Assembly: GCA_052326585.1 (NCBI GenBank)
Contig: JBKQLU010000034.1
Location: forward strand, 7,558-71,557
DNA from: JAPLJC01 sp052326585
GTDB taxonomy: Bacteria > Desulfobacterota > Desulfobaccia > Desulfobaccales > 0-14-0-80-60-11
Length of the DNA: 64,000 bases
Direction: 5' to 3'
Shown piece after piece: positions 1 through 8,578 of the stretch. Position 1 is the stretch's first letter. Every line of letters begins with the position of its first letter. The notes under the pieces were generated by a model, which saw nothing but the letters and a program-made list of their open reading frames with translations, was not told the origin of the DNA and searched no databases. Made by a program: the position numbers and the translations under genes.

Positions 1-1
1 G

Positions 2-856
2 ATCGCGGTCATCGCCCGGGTGGGGGCGCATAAAGCCTTGGGGGCCGCGGGGTTCGAGCCGCAGCAGACCCGGGTCTTCTCCACCCCTTACGGCGACAGC
101 CGCCCGGTGCATCTCTTCCGGCACGAAGGCCTGGAGTTTGCGGTCCTCTCCCGCCACGGCGAAGCGGGCTATGAAATCTCCGCTCCCTTTATCAACGCCC
201 GGGCCAACCTCTATGCCTTGAAGGACCTGGGAGTGGCCAAAGTCCTGGCCTGGGTGGCCCCGGGGTCCCTGCGGCAGGAACTGGCCCCGGGGGATTTAGT
301 GGTCCCCGGGGATGTGCTGGATGAAGGACGTGGCGGCCCCCATACCTTTTTTACCGGGGTGGGTTGGGGTTTTATTCGCCATAACCCGCTTTTTTGTCCC
401 GAACTTAGAGAAGCCTTGCTCAGGGGTCTGGCCGGGGCGCCCTACACGGTCCACGACCACGGGGTTTATCTGGCCACCACCGGGCCCCGCCTGGAGACGG
501 CCGCGGAGATTCGCAAGTTTCGCCTCCTGGGGGGCGATCTGGTGGGCCAGACCCTGGCGCCGGAGGTCTTCCTGGCCCGGGAATTGGAGCTCTGTTATGT
601 CGCCCTCACTTACGTGGTGAACTATGCCGAGGGCCTCCTGGACCGGCCTTACCGGGCCGGGACGCTGTTCGAGGGTTTGGCCACCCCGGAGGAGGCGGCC
701 CGGGTGGCCGCCTTGGAAGCGGCCTTTCCGCAGTTGCTCCTGGGCCTCTTGCCAGACCTGGCAGCCACCCCGCGGCAATGCCCCTGCCCCCGGCTGCTGG
801 AGCGCTATCGCCTCCGGGGCGATCTCGGCCCGGACTGGCGCACCTGGGTGCGCTGA
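2..856 (+). CDS. PNP/MTAP-family nucleoside phosphorylase-like protein, candidate futalosine-cleaving enzyme (5' partial)
   Basis: The reading frame is open to the left edge, and the first visible residues (IAVIARVGAHKAL) match the beta strand that normally opens this family, so only a few N-terminal residues are missing; the GTG at position 20 is probably internal. Family hallmarks follow: SRHG, PGSL, PGDLVVP, TTGPRLETAAE and APEVFLARE. Two phosphate-binding elements of MTAP look lost: the N-terminal GGSG/GGTG is ARVGAH, and the threonine before the ACGSL-type motif is absent (WVAPGSL). The base-contacting Asp of 6-aminopurine enzymes is Asn (VVNYAEG), as in 6-oxopurine members. The deaminase and MqnA genes follow directly, so hydrolysis of futalosine (the MqnB role) is my inference; an ordinary methylthioinosine or purine nucleoside phosphorylase remains possible. 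Confidence 0.8.
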   Translation: MAVIARVGAHKALGAAGFEPQQTRVFSTPYGDSRPVHLFRHEGLEFAVLSRHGEAGYEISAPFINARANLYALKDLGVAKVLAWVAPGSLRQELAPGDLVVPGDVLDEGRGGPHTFFTGVGWGFIRHNPLFCPELREALLRGLAGAPYTVHDHGVYLATTGPRLETAAEIRKFRLLGGDLVGQTLAPEVFLARELELCYVALTYVVNYAEGLLDRPYRAGTLFEGLATPEEAARVAALEAAFPQLLLGLLPDLAATPRQCPCPRLLERYRLRGDLGPDWRTWVR

Positions 857-946
857 GAATACCGGCAGGGCAGTTCCGTGGCCCGCCGGGCCTAATTCGA
901 GGCTAAAGATGACGATTACTGCGGCCTGCCGCCACCGGGAGTCAGT

Positions 947-2188
947 ATGATCGCCCACCTGGCTTCCTGGGTCCTGCCGGTGAGCCGCCCCCCCATCCGC
1001 GATGGCGCGGTGCTGGTGGAGGGCGGGGTGATCCGGGCGGTGGGCCCAGCCCGGGAGGTCTGTTCCTCTCTTCGGTCTTCTCCGTCTTCCTCGCCGGGGT
1101 CCGGAGGCCGGGGATTGATCTGCGACCATGGCTCAGGGGCCATCCTGCCGGGACTGGTCAATTGTCACACCCACCTGGAGTTCTCTGCCCTGGCCGGGCG
1201 CATTCCGCCGCAGGAGCGTTGGCCGGATTGGCTGGAGGCGGCCCTGGCGGCACGGGAGGCCCTGGCTCCCGGGGAAGTTGCCCAGGGCATTCTCCAGGGC
1301 CTGGAGGCATTGCGCCGCAATGGCACCGTCCTGGTGGGCGAGGTCAGCAACACCGGCGTTTCGCTTAAGTTCCTGGAGCAGAGCGAGCTCGACTACCATC
1401 TGTTTTACGAATGTTTGGGCTTCGATCTCCTGGAACCCGTGGACCTGGGGAAATCCTTTCCCTTTCTGGCCGAGGCCGGGGTGGCAGCCAACCCCGGGGT
1501 CTCCGCCGCCGCCCATGCGCCCTACTCCGTTTCTGCGGCCCTGTTTCGCGCCATCAGCCGCTGGAACGACGCCGGCGGCCGCCCGCAAACGGTGCATTTG
1601 GGGGAATCCCGGGAGGAGCTGGCCTTTCTGGCGGAGGGCAACGGCTTTTTGCGAGACTTGCTCAAGCGGCGGGGACGGTGGCTCGATGCCTTTCAGCCCC
1701 CGGGGGCAAGCCCGGCCGGCTATTTGCAGCGTTTGGGCTTCATGGGGCCTCGCACCCTGGCGGTGCACGGCGTCTGGCTGGATGAGGCGGACTGGCGCCT
1801 GCTGGTGCAAAGCCGCACCTGGCTGGTCCTTTGCCCCCGGGCCAACCGTTACACCGGGGCAGGGTTGCCGCCGGTGGACCGGCTGCTTCAGGCCCGGGTC
1901 AATCTGTCCCTGGGCACCGACTCTCTGGCAGGCAACTGGGACTTGAATCTCTTCGGGGAGATTGACTGGCTCCGGCGGACTTTTCCCGCCCACCCCGGAG
2001 ATTTGTGGCTGCGCCTGGCCACCCTCAACGGCGCCCGGGCCCTGGGGAGGGAGCGGGACCTGGGAAGTCTGCAGCCTGGGAAAAAGGCGGCTTTGGGGTT
2101 TATCCCCCTTGAGGCGCCGGGGGCCAAAGATTTCTGGCAGGAACTTTTCACGGCCGGGGCCGCCGGGAAATTTCGCTGGCTGGGGTAA
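947..2188 (+). CDS. mqnX: Amidohydrolase, probable aminodeoxyfutalosine deaminase
   Basis: This 413-residue protein is a metal-dependent amidohydrolase of the TRZ/ATZ class. It carries the metal motif NCHTHLEFSAL near residue 73, then HAPYSVS, HLGES, AVHGVWLDEADW and LGTDSLAGN in the usual order, ending with the small composite beta domain. Members next to mqnA deaminate 6-amino-6-deoxyfutalosine to futalosine in menaquinone synthesis; that role is taken from context. It lies 90 bp after the nucleosidase-like gene and 181 bp before mqnA. The C-terminal motif is LGSLQPGKKAAL. An adenosine or S-adenosylhomocysteine deaminase activity is the alternative. Confidence 0.82.
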   Translation: MIAHLASWVLPVSRPPIRDGAVLVEGGVIRAVGPAREVCSSLRSSPSSSPGSGGRGLICDHGSGAILPGLVNCHTHLEFSALAGRIPPQERWPDWLEAALAAREALAPGEVAQGILQGLEALRRNGTVLVGEVSNTGVSLKFLEQSELDYHLFYECLGFDLLEPVDLGKSFPFLAEAGVAANPGVSAAAHAPYSVSAALFRAISRWNDAGGRPQTVHLGESREELAFLAEGNGFLRDLLKRRGRWLDAFQPPGASPAGYLQRLGFMGPRTLAVHGVWLDEADWRLLVQSRTWLVLCPRANRYTGAGLPPVDRLLQARVNLSLGTDSLAGNWDLNLFGEIDWLRRTFPAHPGDLWLRLATLNGARALGRERDLGSLQPGKKAALGFIPLEAPGAKDFWQELFTAGAAGKFRWLG

Positions 2189-2206
2189 TCCGGTGCCGGG
2201 GCCGGC

Positions 2207-2233
2207 AGTGGCACAGGCTGCCAGCCTGTGGCC
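2207..2233. repeat. REP-like palindrome (CACAGGCT / AGCCTGTG)
   Basis: Arms CACAGGCT (2212-2219) and AGCCTGTG (2223-2230) are separated by three bases. Related palindromes occur at 10211-10238, 12631-12654, 13125-13148 and 50937-50960, always between genes. Confidence 0.7.
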
Positions 2234-2369
2234 GGACCGGGAAGAGAAACTGACAACTGGCTACCATCCCCCGGTAAATGCATTTTTTAGATTTCTGGTT
2301 TCCCGGAAATTTTTTAAGCTCAGGCTTAAATCTTTGCCGTTAGCTGACCGCTTTCTTCAGGAGGTCGAC

Positions 2370-3197
2370 ATGCCTTCCCGGGCCCGTCTTGGTCGGATTG
2401 AGTACCTCAACGTCCTGCCCATCTATTTTGCCCTGGAGAACCTGTCCGGGGAGGACGGTTTTCAGCTGGTGCGGGGCACGCCGGCGGAACTGAACGACGC
2501 CATGCGCCGGGGAGAGGTGGACCTGGGCTCTATTTCCGCCATGGAATATGGCCGCCATCCCGGGTCTTATCTGCTGCTTCCCGATCTCTCCATCAGCTCC
2601 CGGGGGCCGGTGGGCAGCGTTCTGCTCTTCAGCCGGGTGCCCTTTGGGGAGCTCCAGGACCAGAGCATCAATGTGAGCGCCGCCTCGGCCAGCGGCGCCG
2701 CCCTCCTTAAGGTGCTGCTGGCCGAGCTTTTTCAGGTAACCGCCCATTTTCACCCCGGTCCCCTCGCCGGCAGCTCCCTCCCGGCCGCGGCCGCAGACCT
2801 GGCCATCGGCGATGAAGCTCTTAGGCTCAAACGTGAGGGGGCCGGGCCCTTTGAGCTGGACCTGGGCGCCGCCTGGCAGGAGCTCACCGGCCTACCCTTT
2901 GTCTTTGGGGTCTGGGCGGTGCGCCGCGACTTTGCCCAGGCCCAGCCCGAGGATACCCTGGCCCTGCACCGGCTGTTGCTGCAATCCAAGTCCTGGGGAC
3001 TCGGGTCGCTGCCGGCATTGAGCCGCCTGGCCGCGGCTTCCTTCGGCATGACACCCGAGGCGGTGCTGGCTTATTTTCAGCAATTGGATTATGCTTTAGG
3101 GCCGGAGCACCAGCGGGGTTTGCGTACCTTCTTTCATTACTTATGCGAACGGGGGGAGCTGCCGGAAGAGCCGCGGTTGGAATATTTTCAAGGGTAG
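2370..3197 (+). CDS. mqnA: Chorismate dehydratase MqnA
   Basis: MqnA removes water from chorismate to give 3-[(1-carboxyvinyl)oxy]benzoate, the first futalosine-pathway step. The 275-residue product starts RLGRIEYLNVLPIYFAL and has the family's periplasmic-binding-protein-like fold signatures: RGTPAELNDAMRRGEVDLGSIS, SASGAALLKVLL, LAIGDEAL and LTGLPFVFGVWAVRRD. I choose the ATG at 2370 because AGGAGG sits at 2359-2364 and the conserved region begins right after; the frame is open further upstream, but that stretch does not look like MqnA. It lies 91 bp before mqnL. Confidence 0.93.
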   Translation: MPSRARLGRIEYLNVLPIYFALENLSGEDGFQLVRGTPAELNDAMRRGEVDLGSISAMEYGRHPGSYLLLPDLSISSRGPVGSVLLFSRVPFGELQDQSINVSAASASGAALLKVLLAELFQVTAHFHPGPLAGSSLPAAAADLAIGDEALRLKREGAGPFELDLGAAWQELTGLPFVFGVWAVRRDFAQAQPEDTLALHRLLLQSKSWGLGSLPALSRLAAASFGMTPEAVLAYFQQLDYALGPEHQRGLRTFFHYLCERGELPEEPRLEYFQG

Positions 3198-3230
3198 CTA
3201 GCAGCGGTCAGCTTTCAGCTAAAGACAGAA

Positions 3231-3263
3231 AACTCACTGCTCACTGCTATCTGCTCACTGCTG
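3231..3263. repeat. CTCACTG heptad microrepeat
   Basis: Tandem copies of CTCACTG fill the space before mqnL. The same heptad, in either orientation, recurs at 8549-8577, 52010-52034, 60843-60898 and 61100-61119. Confidence 0.7.
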
Positions 3264-3288
3264 AAAGCTATCCCGAAGGGATTAATAC

Positions 3289-4734
3289 ATGGGCTATAGG
3301 GATTTGCAGGAATTTATCGAACGCCTGGAGCAGGCCGGGGAATTAGTGCGCCTCCGTGAACCGGTGAGCCCCAGGTTGGAAATCACCGAGATCACCGACC
3401 GCATCAGCAAGCGGGCCGGGCCGGCCCTGCTCTTTGAGGAGGTGCCGGGCTATACGTTGCCGGTGCTGATGAACGCCTTCGGCTCCATGAAGCGCATGTG
3501 TCTGGCGCTGCAGGTGGACTCCCTGGAAGGCATCGCCGGGGAGTTGCTGGACTTCATGGAGGTGGAGGCCAACACCCTGATGAAAAAGCTGAAGCTCCTC
3601 CCCAAGCTGGCCCGCCTGGGGAGGATGTTTCCCAAAGAGGTCTCCCGGGGCCCCTGCCAGGAAGTGGTGCTCACCGGCGACGACATCGACCTGGGGCAGA
3701 TCCCGGTTCTCACCTGCTGGCCCGGGGACGGCGGTCCTTTCATCACTCTGCCCGCGGTCTTCACCCGGCACCCCGAGACCGGGCGGCGCAACGTGGGGAT
3801 GTACCGCCTCCAGGTCTATGACGCCCGGACCACGGGCATGCACTGGCACGCCCATAAGGGCGGAGCCCAGCACTACCGGGTGGCGGAAGCCCGGGGAGAG
3901 GCGCTGCCCGCGGCGGTGGCCATCGGCGCCGACCCCGCGGTCACCTATGCGGCCACCGCGCCGCTGCCCGAGGACATCGATGAAATCGTCTTTGCCGGCT
4001 TTCTGCGGGGCGAACCGGTGGAGCTGGTGAACTGCCTCACCCAGCCCTTACAAGTGCCGGCGGAATCGCAGATCGTCCTGGAAGGCTACGTGGCCCCCGG
4101 GGAGCGCCGCCGGGAAGGTCCTTTTGGCGACCACACCGGCTACTATTCCCTGGCGGACGACTACCCGGTCTTCCACCTCACCGCGCTCACCCGCCGGCGC
4201 CAGGCCATCTATCCCGCCACCATCGTGGGCCGGCCTCCCATGGAAGATTGCTATATGGCCAAGGCGACCGAACGCATCTTCTTTCCCCTGATCCAAAAGA
4301 CCTTGCCGGAACTGGTGGACTTGAACCTGCCGATGGAGGGGGTGTTCCACAATCTGGCCTTCGTCTCCATCGACAAACGTTACCCGGGCCACGCCCGCAA
4401 GGTGATGTATGCCCTTTGGGGCCTGGGCCAGATGATGTTCACCAAGATTATCGTGGTCTTCGACCGGGAGGTGGACGTCCAGGACCTGGGCCAGGTACTA
4501 TGGCGTCTGGGCAACAACGTCGATCCCAAACGGGACACGGTCTTCTCCGAGGGGCCGGTGGATGCCCTGGACCATGCCGCCCCTCTGGCCCAGTATGGCT
4601 CCAAAATGGGTATCGACGCCACCCGCAAGTGGCCCGAGGAGGGTTTTACCCGCCCCTGGCCGGAGGTGATCGAGATGGACCCGGAAATTCAACGGAAGGT
4701 GGACGAGCTGTGGCCCAGACTGGGACTGAAGTAA
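3289..4734 (+). CDS. mqnL: UbiD-family menaquinone biosynthesis decarboxylase (MqnL type)
   Basis: This 481-residue UbiD-family enzyme is a prenylated-FMN-dependent decarboxylase. Visible UbiD signatures are NVGMYRLQVYDARTTGMHWH, RREGPFGDHTGYYS (Glu/Arg/Glu active-site region), IVGRPPMEDCYMAKATERIF and KIIVVFDREVDVQD. In futalosine-pathway genomes the UbiD homologue beside mqnA and mqnP removes the carboxyl group of the naphthoate after prenylation. GAAGGG at 3275-3280 precedes the ATG. The 3' end overlaps the downstream ubiX, which makes the cofactor for this enzyme, so the two are probably translationally coupled. The decarboxylase family is certain; the menaquinone role rests on neighbours. 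Confidence 0.9.
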   Translation: MGYRDLQEFIERLEQAGELVRLREPVSPRLEITEITDRISKRAGPALLFEEVPGYTLPVLMNAFGSMKRMCLALQVDSLEGIAGELLDFMEVEANTLMKKLKLLPKLARLGRMFPKEVSRGPCQEVVLTGDDIDLGQIPVLTCWPGDGGPFITLPAVFTRHPETGRRNVGMYRLQVYDARTTGMHWHAHKGGAQHYRVAEARGEALPAAVAIGADPAVTYAATAPLPEDIDEIVFAGFLRGEPVELVNCLTQPLQVPAESQIVLEGYVAPGERRREGPFGDHTGYYSLADDYPVFHLTALTRRRQAIYPATIVGRPPMEDCYMAKATERIFFPLIQKTLPELVDLNLPMEGVFHNLAFVSIDKRYPGHARKVMYALWGLGQMMFTKIIVVFDREVDVQDLGQVLWRLGNNVDPKRDTVFSEGPVDALDHAAPLAQYGSKMGIDATRKWPEEGFTRPWPEVIEMDPEIQRKVDELWPRLGLK

Positions 4735-5291
4735 ACCGCTATGTGGTGGCCCTCACCGGGGCCTCGGGGATGATTTACGCCAGGGAACTTCTGGCCTATT
4801 TCGCCGGCCGGCCGGACCTGGAGCTGCACGCGGTGATCTCCGCGGCCGGAGAGCAGGTGCTGGCCCTGGAGTTGGGGCTGGCCCCCGGGGAGCTGGCCCC
4901 CGGGGCGGTCTGGCACCGGGTGGACGATTTCACCGCCCCCCTGGCCAGCGGCTCCTTCAGGGCCCGGGCCATGGTGGTGATCCCCTGCTCCATGGGGACC
5001 CTGGGGGCCATTGCCCAGGGAGCCGGCCGCAACCTGATCCACCGGGCCGGCGAGGTCTTCCTGAAGGAGAGGCGCCCCCTGCTCCTGGTGGTTCGGGAAA
5101 CGCCGCTGAGCCTTATTCACTTGAAGAACCTGACCCGGGTGGCCACGGCCGGGGCCACCGTCATGCCGGCCTGCCCCGGCTTTTATCACCGGCCCGCCAC
5201 CCTGGATGATCTGGCCCGGCAGTTCGCCGGCCGCGTCCTGGACCTCCTGGGGTTGGCGCACCGATTGGGGCCGCGCTGGGGGGAGAACTGA
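4710..5291 (+). CDS. ubiX: Flavin prenyltransferase UbiX
   Basis: UbiX joins dimethylallyl phosphate to FMN to make the prenyl-FMN cofactor used by UbiD enzymes. The product has the family pattern VVALTGASGMIYARELL, then VIPCSMGTLGAIAQGAGRNLIHRAGEVFLKERRPLLLVVRETPLS and MPACPGFYHRP. I place the start at a GTG (4710), 25 bases inside the end of mqnL. It is the only start that keeps the whole first beta strand; the in-frame GTG at 4743 would remove it, and the ATG at 4741 is out of frame. The length, 193 residues, is normal. The overlap with mqnL suggests coupled translation of decarboxylase and cofactor synthase. Confidence 0.9.
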   Translation: MAQTGTEVNRYVVALTGASGMIYARELLAYFAGRPDLELHAVISAAGEQVLALELGLAPGELAPGAVWHRVDDFTAPLASGSFRARAMVVIPCSMGTLGAIAQGAGRNLIHRAGEVFLKERRPLLLVVRETPLSLIHLKNLTRVATAGATVMPACPGFYHRPATLDDLARQFAGRVLDLLGLAHRLGPRWGEN

Positions 5292-5308
5292 GGCCGCCCA
5301 GGCTGGAA

Positions 5309-5407
5309 AGCCCGGTTCAGCCGGGCTAAGGCCAGCAGCCGCCAGTGGTTGGCGCCGCCGGCCCCGGGCAGCGCGGCAAGCGGTTGCCAGGGGGTGGGCG
5401 TCCCACC
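5309..5407. other. Two short hairpins in the ubiX-mqnP spacer
   Basis: The 181-bp spacer holds two inverted repeats: AGCCCGG/CCGGGCT (5309-5327) and GGTGGG/CCCACC (5393-5407). Neither has a T tract, so they are not typical terminators; they could be RNA-processing or REP-like elements. No gene is visible here. Confidence 0.4.
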
Positions 5408-5472
5408 TTTCCAGGAACTTTTCAGGACAGAACCAGCAAAAACAGGATAGATTCTAACTATTCCGGCCCGCT

Positions 5473-6333
5473 ATGCGCCAGTTCTTGCAAAACCTTTACG
5501 AATTGTTGGAGATGATCAAGATCGGCCACAGCGTTCTGGCCCTGCCCTTTGCCTTCATGGGGGCCATGCTGGCGGCCCGGGGCCTGCCCGATGGCCGCAC
5601 CGACTTCTATATCCTGCTGGCCATGGTAGGCGCCCGGGCTGCCGCCATGGCCTTCAACCGCCTGGCCGACGCCCCTTTGGACGCCCTCAATCCCCGCACC
5701 CAGGATCGAGCCTTGCCCGCAGCCCGGGTGAGCCGCCGGGCCGCCTGGATGCTGACGATCGGCAGCGCCCTGGTTTTCGTGGGGGCCGCGGCCCAGCTCA
5801 ACCGGCTCTGTCTGCTGCTCTCGCCCCTGGCCTTGTTGGTGATCCTGGGATACTCCCTCACCAAACGCTTTACCTCACTCTCCCACCTGGTCCTGGGGCT
5901 GAGCCTGGGCTTCGCCCCGATGGGCGGCTGGCTGGCGGTGCGGACCGACCTGAGCCCCGCGGTGCTGACCCTATCCGCGGCAGTAATCTTTTGGGTGGCG
6001 GGCTTCGATATCCTCTACTCCCTCCAGGACGAGGACTCCGACCGCCGCCTGGGCCTCTCCTCCCTGCCGGCCAGCTTAGGAGCCACCGGCGCCAGACGTC
6101 TGTCGGCCCTGTTTCACCTGGGCGCGGCCGTCTGCTTCGGCCTCACCGGCTTGCTGGCCGCACTGGGCGCGGTCTATGCCGGGGCGGTGCTGCTTACCTC
6201 TCTGATACTGCTCTTCCAGCATGCCGTCCTCGCCTGCCGGAACCCTGTGCGCCTGCCCCCGGCCTTCTTCACCCTCAACGGTCTGGTGGGCCTGGGCCTG
6301 GCCCTGGCCACCTGGCTGTCGCTGGCCGTTTAA
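5473..6333 (+). CDS. mqnP: UbiA-family polyprenyltransferase (MqnP type)
   Basis: This 286-residue integral membrane protein has about eight hydrophobic segments and the two Asp-rich motifs of UbiA prenyltransferases: NRLADAPLDALNPRTQDR (about residues 62-79) and DILYSLQDEDSDR (about 179-191). It transfers a polyprenyl chain to the aromatic ring in the late menaquinone pathway. Cluster position after UbiD/UbiX homologues and MqnA supports the futalosine-pathway MqnP assignment over 4-hydroxybenzoate prenylation in ubiquinone synthesis. A strong terminator lies about 100 bp downstream, so this is the last gene of the cluster. Confidence 0.9.
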   Translation: MRQFLQNLYELLEMIKIGHSVLALPFAFMGAMLAARGLPDGRTDFYILLAMVGARAAAMAFNRLADAPLDALNPRTQDRALPAARVSRRAAWMLTIGSALVFVGAAAQLNRLCLLLSPLALLVILGYSLTKRFTSLSHLVLGLSLGFAPMGGWLAVRTDLSPAVLTLSAAVIFWVAGFDILYSLQDEDSDRRLGLSSLPASLGATGARRLSALFHLGAAVCFGLTGLLAALGAVYAGAVLLTSLILLFQHAVLACRNPVRLPPAFFTLNGLVGLGLALATWLSLAV

Positions 6334-6437
6334 GAATGGCCCGGCCGCACCTTCAGGCTTAACCCGGTTTACGAGCGGTTTAGCAGCCAGGTTGGGGTGG
6401 CCTGCAACTAGTAAACGGCAGCGCTGGCGGAGGCGCC

Positions 6438-6461
6438 GCGGCCCCCTTGGGGGCCGCTTTT
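6438..6461 (+). terminator. Intrinsic terminator after mqn cluster
   Basis: GCGGCCCC (6438-6445), a four-base loop, GGGGCCGC (6450-6457), then TTTT. It separates the menaquinone cluster from the liv operon. The rest of the 290-bp spacer 6334-6623 shows no gene. Confidence 0.75.
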
Positions 6462-6623
6462 GGTTTATGGGGCAGCCCCCTCCTGGAGATAGGAAGCTGC
6501 GGCCCCCGGGGCGCCATGCAAAACCTGGTTGTCATCCCTGGGGCTGGGATGATATGGTGAGGCGGGCCTTGCCCGGGAAGGGCAAGACTTTATGAGGCAA
6601 ATCCTGGGACCTGATTAACGCCG

Positions 6624-7487
6624 ATGTTTCTCCAGCAATTACTCAACGGCCTCACCAGCGGCAGCGTTTACGCCCTCATCGCCCTGGGCTACACCATGAT
6701 CTACGGCATCCTGGGCCTGATCAATTTTGCCCAGGGAGAGATATACATGTTCGGGGCCTTTGTGACGGTGCTGCTGCTGGCCGGCGGGCGGGTCCCCTTT
6801 CTCCTGGCCTGCGGCGCCGGGATGGCGGCCGCCGCCCTGCTGGGGGTGGCCCTGGAGCGCGTGGCCTTCCGGCCCTTGCGAGGTTCCCATCCCGTGGTGC
6901 CCCTGATCAGCGCCATTGGCGCCTCCATCTTTCTGCAGAGTCTGGCCCTGCTGTTATTCGGCCCCAATGACCGGCCCTTTCCGGTGCATTTCGCCTTCAG
7001 CAGCATTAAGATCGCCGGGGCGACGGTATCCACCCTGCAGGCGGCCATCCTGGTTGCAGCCCTGGGCTTTATGGGACTGTTGCTGGTCTTCGTGCGTTAT
7101 ACCAGGTACGGCAAGGCCATTGTCGCCTGCGCCCTGGACCGGGACACCGCCCGCCTCATGGGCATCAACGTCGACCGCATGGTGGCGCTGACCTTCCTCA
7201 TCGGCTCGGCCCTGAGCGGTGCCGCCGGCATTATGATGGCCATCTATTACAACGCCACCTACCCGCGCATGGGCCTGCTGCCCGGCCTCAAGGCCTTCAG
7301 CGCCGCCATCTTGGGAGGGGTGGGAAATATTCCCGGGGCTATCCTGGGAGGGCTGCTCCTGGGGGTGGCGGAGAGCCTGGGAGCCGCCTATATCTCCTCG
7401 GGTTACAAGGACGCCATCGCCTTCGCCATCATGATCCTGGTGCTGCTGCTCCGGCCCCAGGGGATCCTGAGGGGGCGGGGAGACTGA
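6624..7487 (+). CDS. livH: Branched-chain amino acid ABC transporter permease LivH
   Basis: LivH-type inner-membrane permease of 287 residues with about eight hydrophobic segments. It opens with QQLLNGLTSGSVYALIALGYTMIYGILGLINFAQGE in style and ends ILGGVGNIPGAILGGLLLGVAES, both diagnostic. It pairs with LivM two bases downstream. The substrate-binding protein LivK is not in this window, so the substrate is uncertain. The downstream phenylacetate-CoA ligase suggests aromatic acids as an alternative to leucine, isoleucine and valine. Confidence 0.92.
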   Translation: MFLQQLLNGLTSGSVYALIALGYTMIYGILGLINFAQGEIYMFGAFVTVLLLAGGRVPFLLACGAGMAAAALLGVALERVAFRPLRGSHPVVPLISAIGASIFLQSLALLLFGPNDRPFPVHFAFSSIKIAGATVSTLQAAILVAALGFMGLLLVFVRYTRYGKAIVACALDRDTARLMGINVDRMVALTFLIGSALSGAAGIMMAIYYNATYPRMGLLPGLKAFSAAILGGVGNIPGAILGGLLLGVAESLGAAYISSGYKDAIAFAIMILVLLLRPQGILRGRGD

Positions 7488-7488
7488 G

Positions 7489-8361
7489 ATGACCGCCTAT
7501 CTCATGCATCTGGCCATTCTGGCCGGGATTTACATCATCCTGACGGTGAGCCTCAACCTGATTATCGGCTACGCCGGGCAGATTTCCCTGGGACACGCCG
7601 CCTTCTTTGGAGTCGGCGCTTACGCCTCCGCCCTCCTGGCCCTGCAGGTCCACTTGGCCTTCCCTTTAGCGGCCCTGGGCGCCATGCTGGCGGCGGCCGC
7701 GGGCGGCCTGGCCCTGGGCCTCCCCACCTTGAGATTGAAGGAGGATTACCTGGCCATCGTCACCCTGGGATTCGGGGTGATTCTGGACCTGGTGTTCCTC
7801 AATCTGGCAATCACCGGGGGGCCGGAGGGTCTGGCGGGCATCCCTTCCCCCAGCCTTTTCGGCTTGAGCTTCCGGCCTGCGGGCCGCTATCTGGTGTTGG
7901 TGGCTCTGGCGGTGGCCCTGGTCCTGGTCCTGACCTGGCGCCTGGTGGAGTCCTACCACGGCCGGGCCCTGCGGGCTATCCGCGATGATGAGACCACCGC
8001 CCAGGTCATGGGAATCAACACCCCGGCCTACAAGGTAGCCGTCTTCACGCTGGCCGCGGCCCTGGCCGGCCTGGCCGGTTCCCTCTACGCCCATTACATC
8101 ACCTTCATCAACCCGGAATCCTTCGGTCTGCACACCTCCATCCTGATCCTGGCCATGGTGGTGCTGGGGGGTATGGGCTCCATGACCGGAGCGGTGCTGG
8201 GCGCGGTGATACTGACGGCCCTGCCCGAGATGCTGCGCCAGTTCCAGTCCTACCAGGACCTGGTCTACGGGGCGCTGCTGGTGGGTCTGCTGATCTTGAG
8301 GCCCGAAGGCTTGCTGGGCCGGGGCAAGCTGAGTTTAAAGTTCATAACTAAGAAAGAATAG
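7489..8361 (+). CDS. livM: Branched-chain amino acid ABC transporter permease LivM
   Basis: Second permease of the transporter, 290 residues. It carries the LivM signatures LIIGYAGQISLGHAAFFGVGAY, LPTLRLKEDYLAIVTLGFG, AIRDDETTAQVMGIN and VVLGGMGSMTGAVLGA. Its ATG begins one base after the livH stop codon, so the two are co-translated. A 217-bp spacer with repeat DNA follows before livF, an unusual interruption for this operon. Confidence 0.92.
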   Translation: MTAYLMHLAILAGIYIILTVSLNLIIGYAGQISLGHAAFFGVGAYASALLALQVHLAFPLAALGAMLAAAAGGLALGLPTLRLKEDYLAIVTLGFGVILDLVFLNLAITGGPEGLAGIPSPSLFGLSFRPAGRYLVLVALAVALVLVLTWRLVESYHGRALRAIRDDETTAQVMGINTPAYKVAVFTLAAALAGLAGSLYAHYITFINPESFGLHTSILILAMVVLGGMGSMTGAVLGAVILTALPEMLRQFQSYQDLVYGALLVGLLILRPEGLLGRGKLSLKFITKKE

Positions 8362-8399
8362 TTTTTCTTTTTATTAATAATGTGAGCAGAAAAGAGATT

Positions 8400-8445
8400 A
8401 ATTCCCCCTCACCCCAACCCTCTCCCCCTCGAGGGGGAAAGGGGA
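8400..8445. repeat. C-tract/G-tract dispersed repeat
   Basis: CCCCTCACCCCAACCCTC-type DNA followed by CCCCCTCGAGGGGG, a perfect 14-base palindrome. A related G-rich copy lies at 62187-62300 and a weaker one near 32797-32840. Confidence 0.55.
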
Positions 8446-8548
8446 TAAGGAAGGAACTCCATTTCTACACTGATTAATAAGAAAAGGCGGTGCAGGATTA
8501 GCGGCAAAATTAAGGCCGGTGGGAACGAGCTAAAACGCTGTCTGTTTT

Positions 8549-8577
8549 ACTGCTCACTGTTAACTGCTCACTGCTAA
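8549..8577. repeat. TGCTCAC heptad microrepeat before livF
   Basis: Two TGCTCACTG units around a TTAA spacer, ending directly before the livF start codon. Same family as 3231-3263, 52010-52034, 60843-60898 and 61100-61119. It leaves no room for a good ribosome binding site in front of livF. Confidence 0.65.
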
Positions 8578-8578
8578 G

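Noticed and set aside
296..1129. Long minus-strand open frame opposite the nucleosidase and deaminase genes
   Set aside because: It is antisense to two well supported genes, has Pro/Gly/Arg-rich low-complexity composition and no family signature; a high-GC shadow.
4248..4709. N-terminal extension of the ubiX frame into mqnL
   Set aside because: The upstream 150 codons are out-of-frame mqnL sequence. UbiX begins with the VVALTGASG strand, so the start is the GTG at 4710.
8362..8399. Possible terminator after livM (A-rich then T-rich stretch)
   Set aside because: The pairing is short and A/T only; not convincing as a terminator in this high-GC genome.
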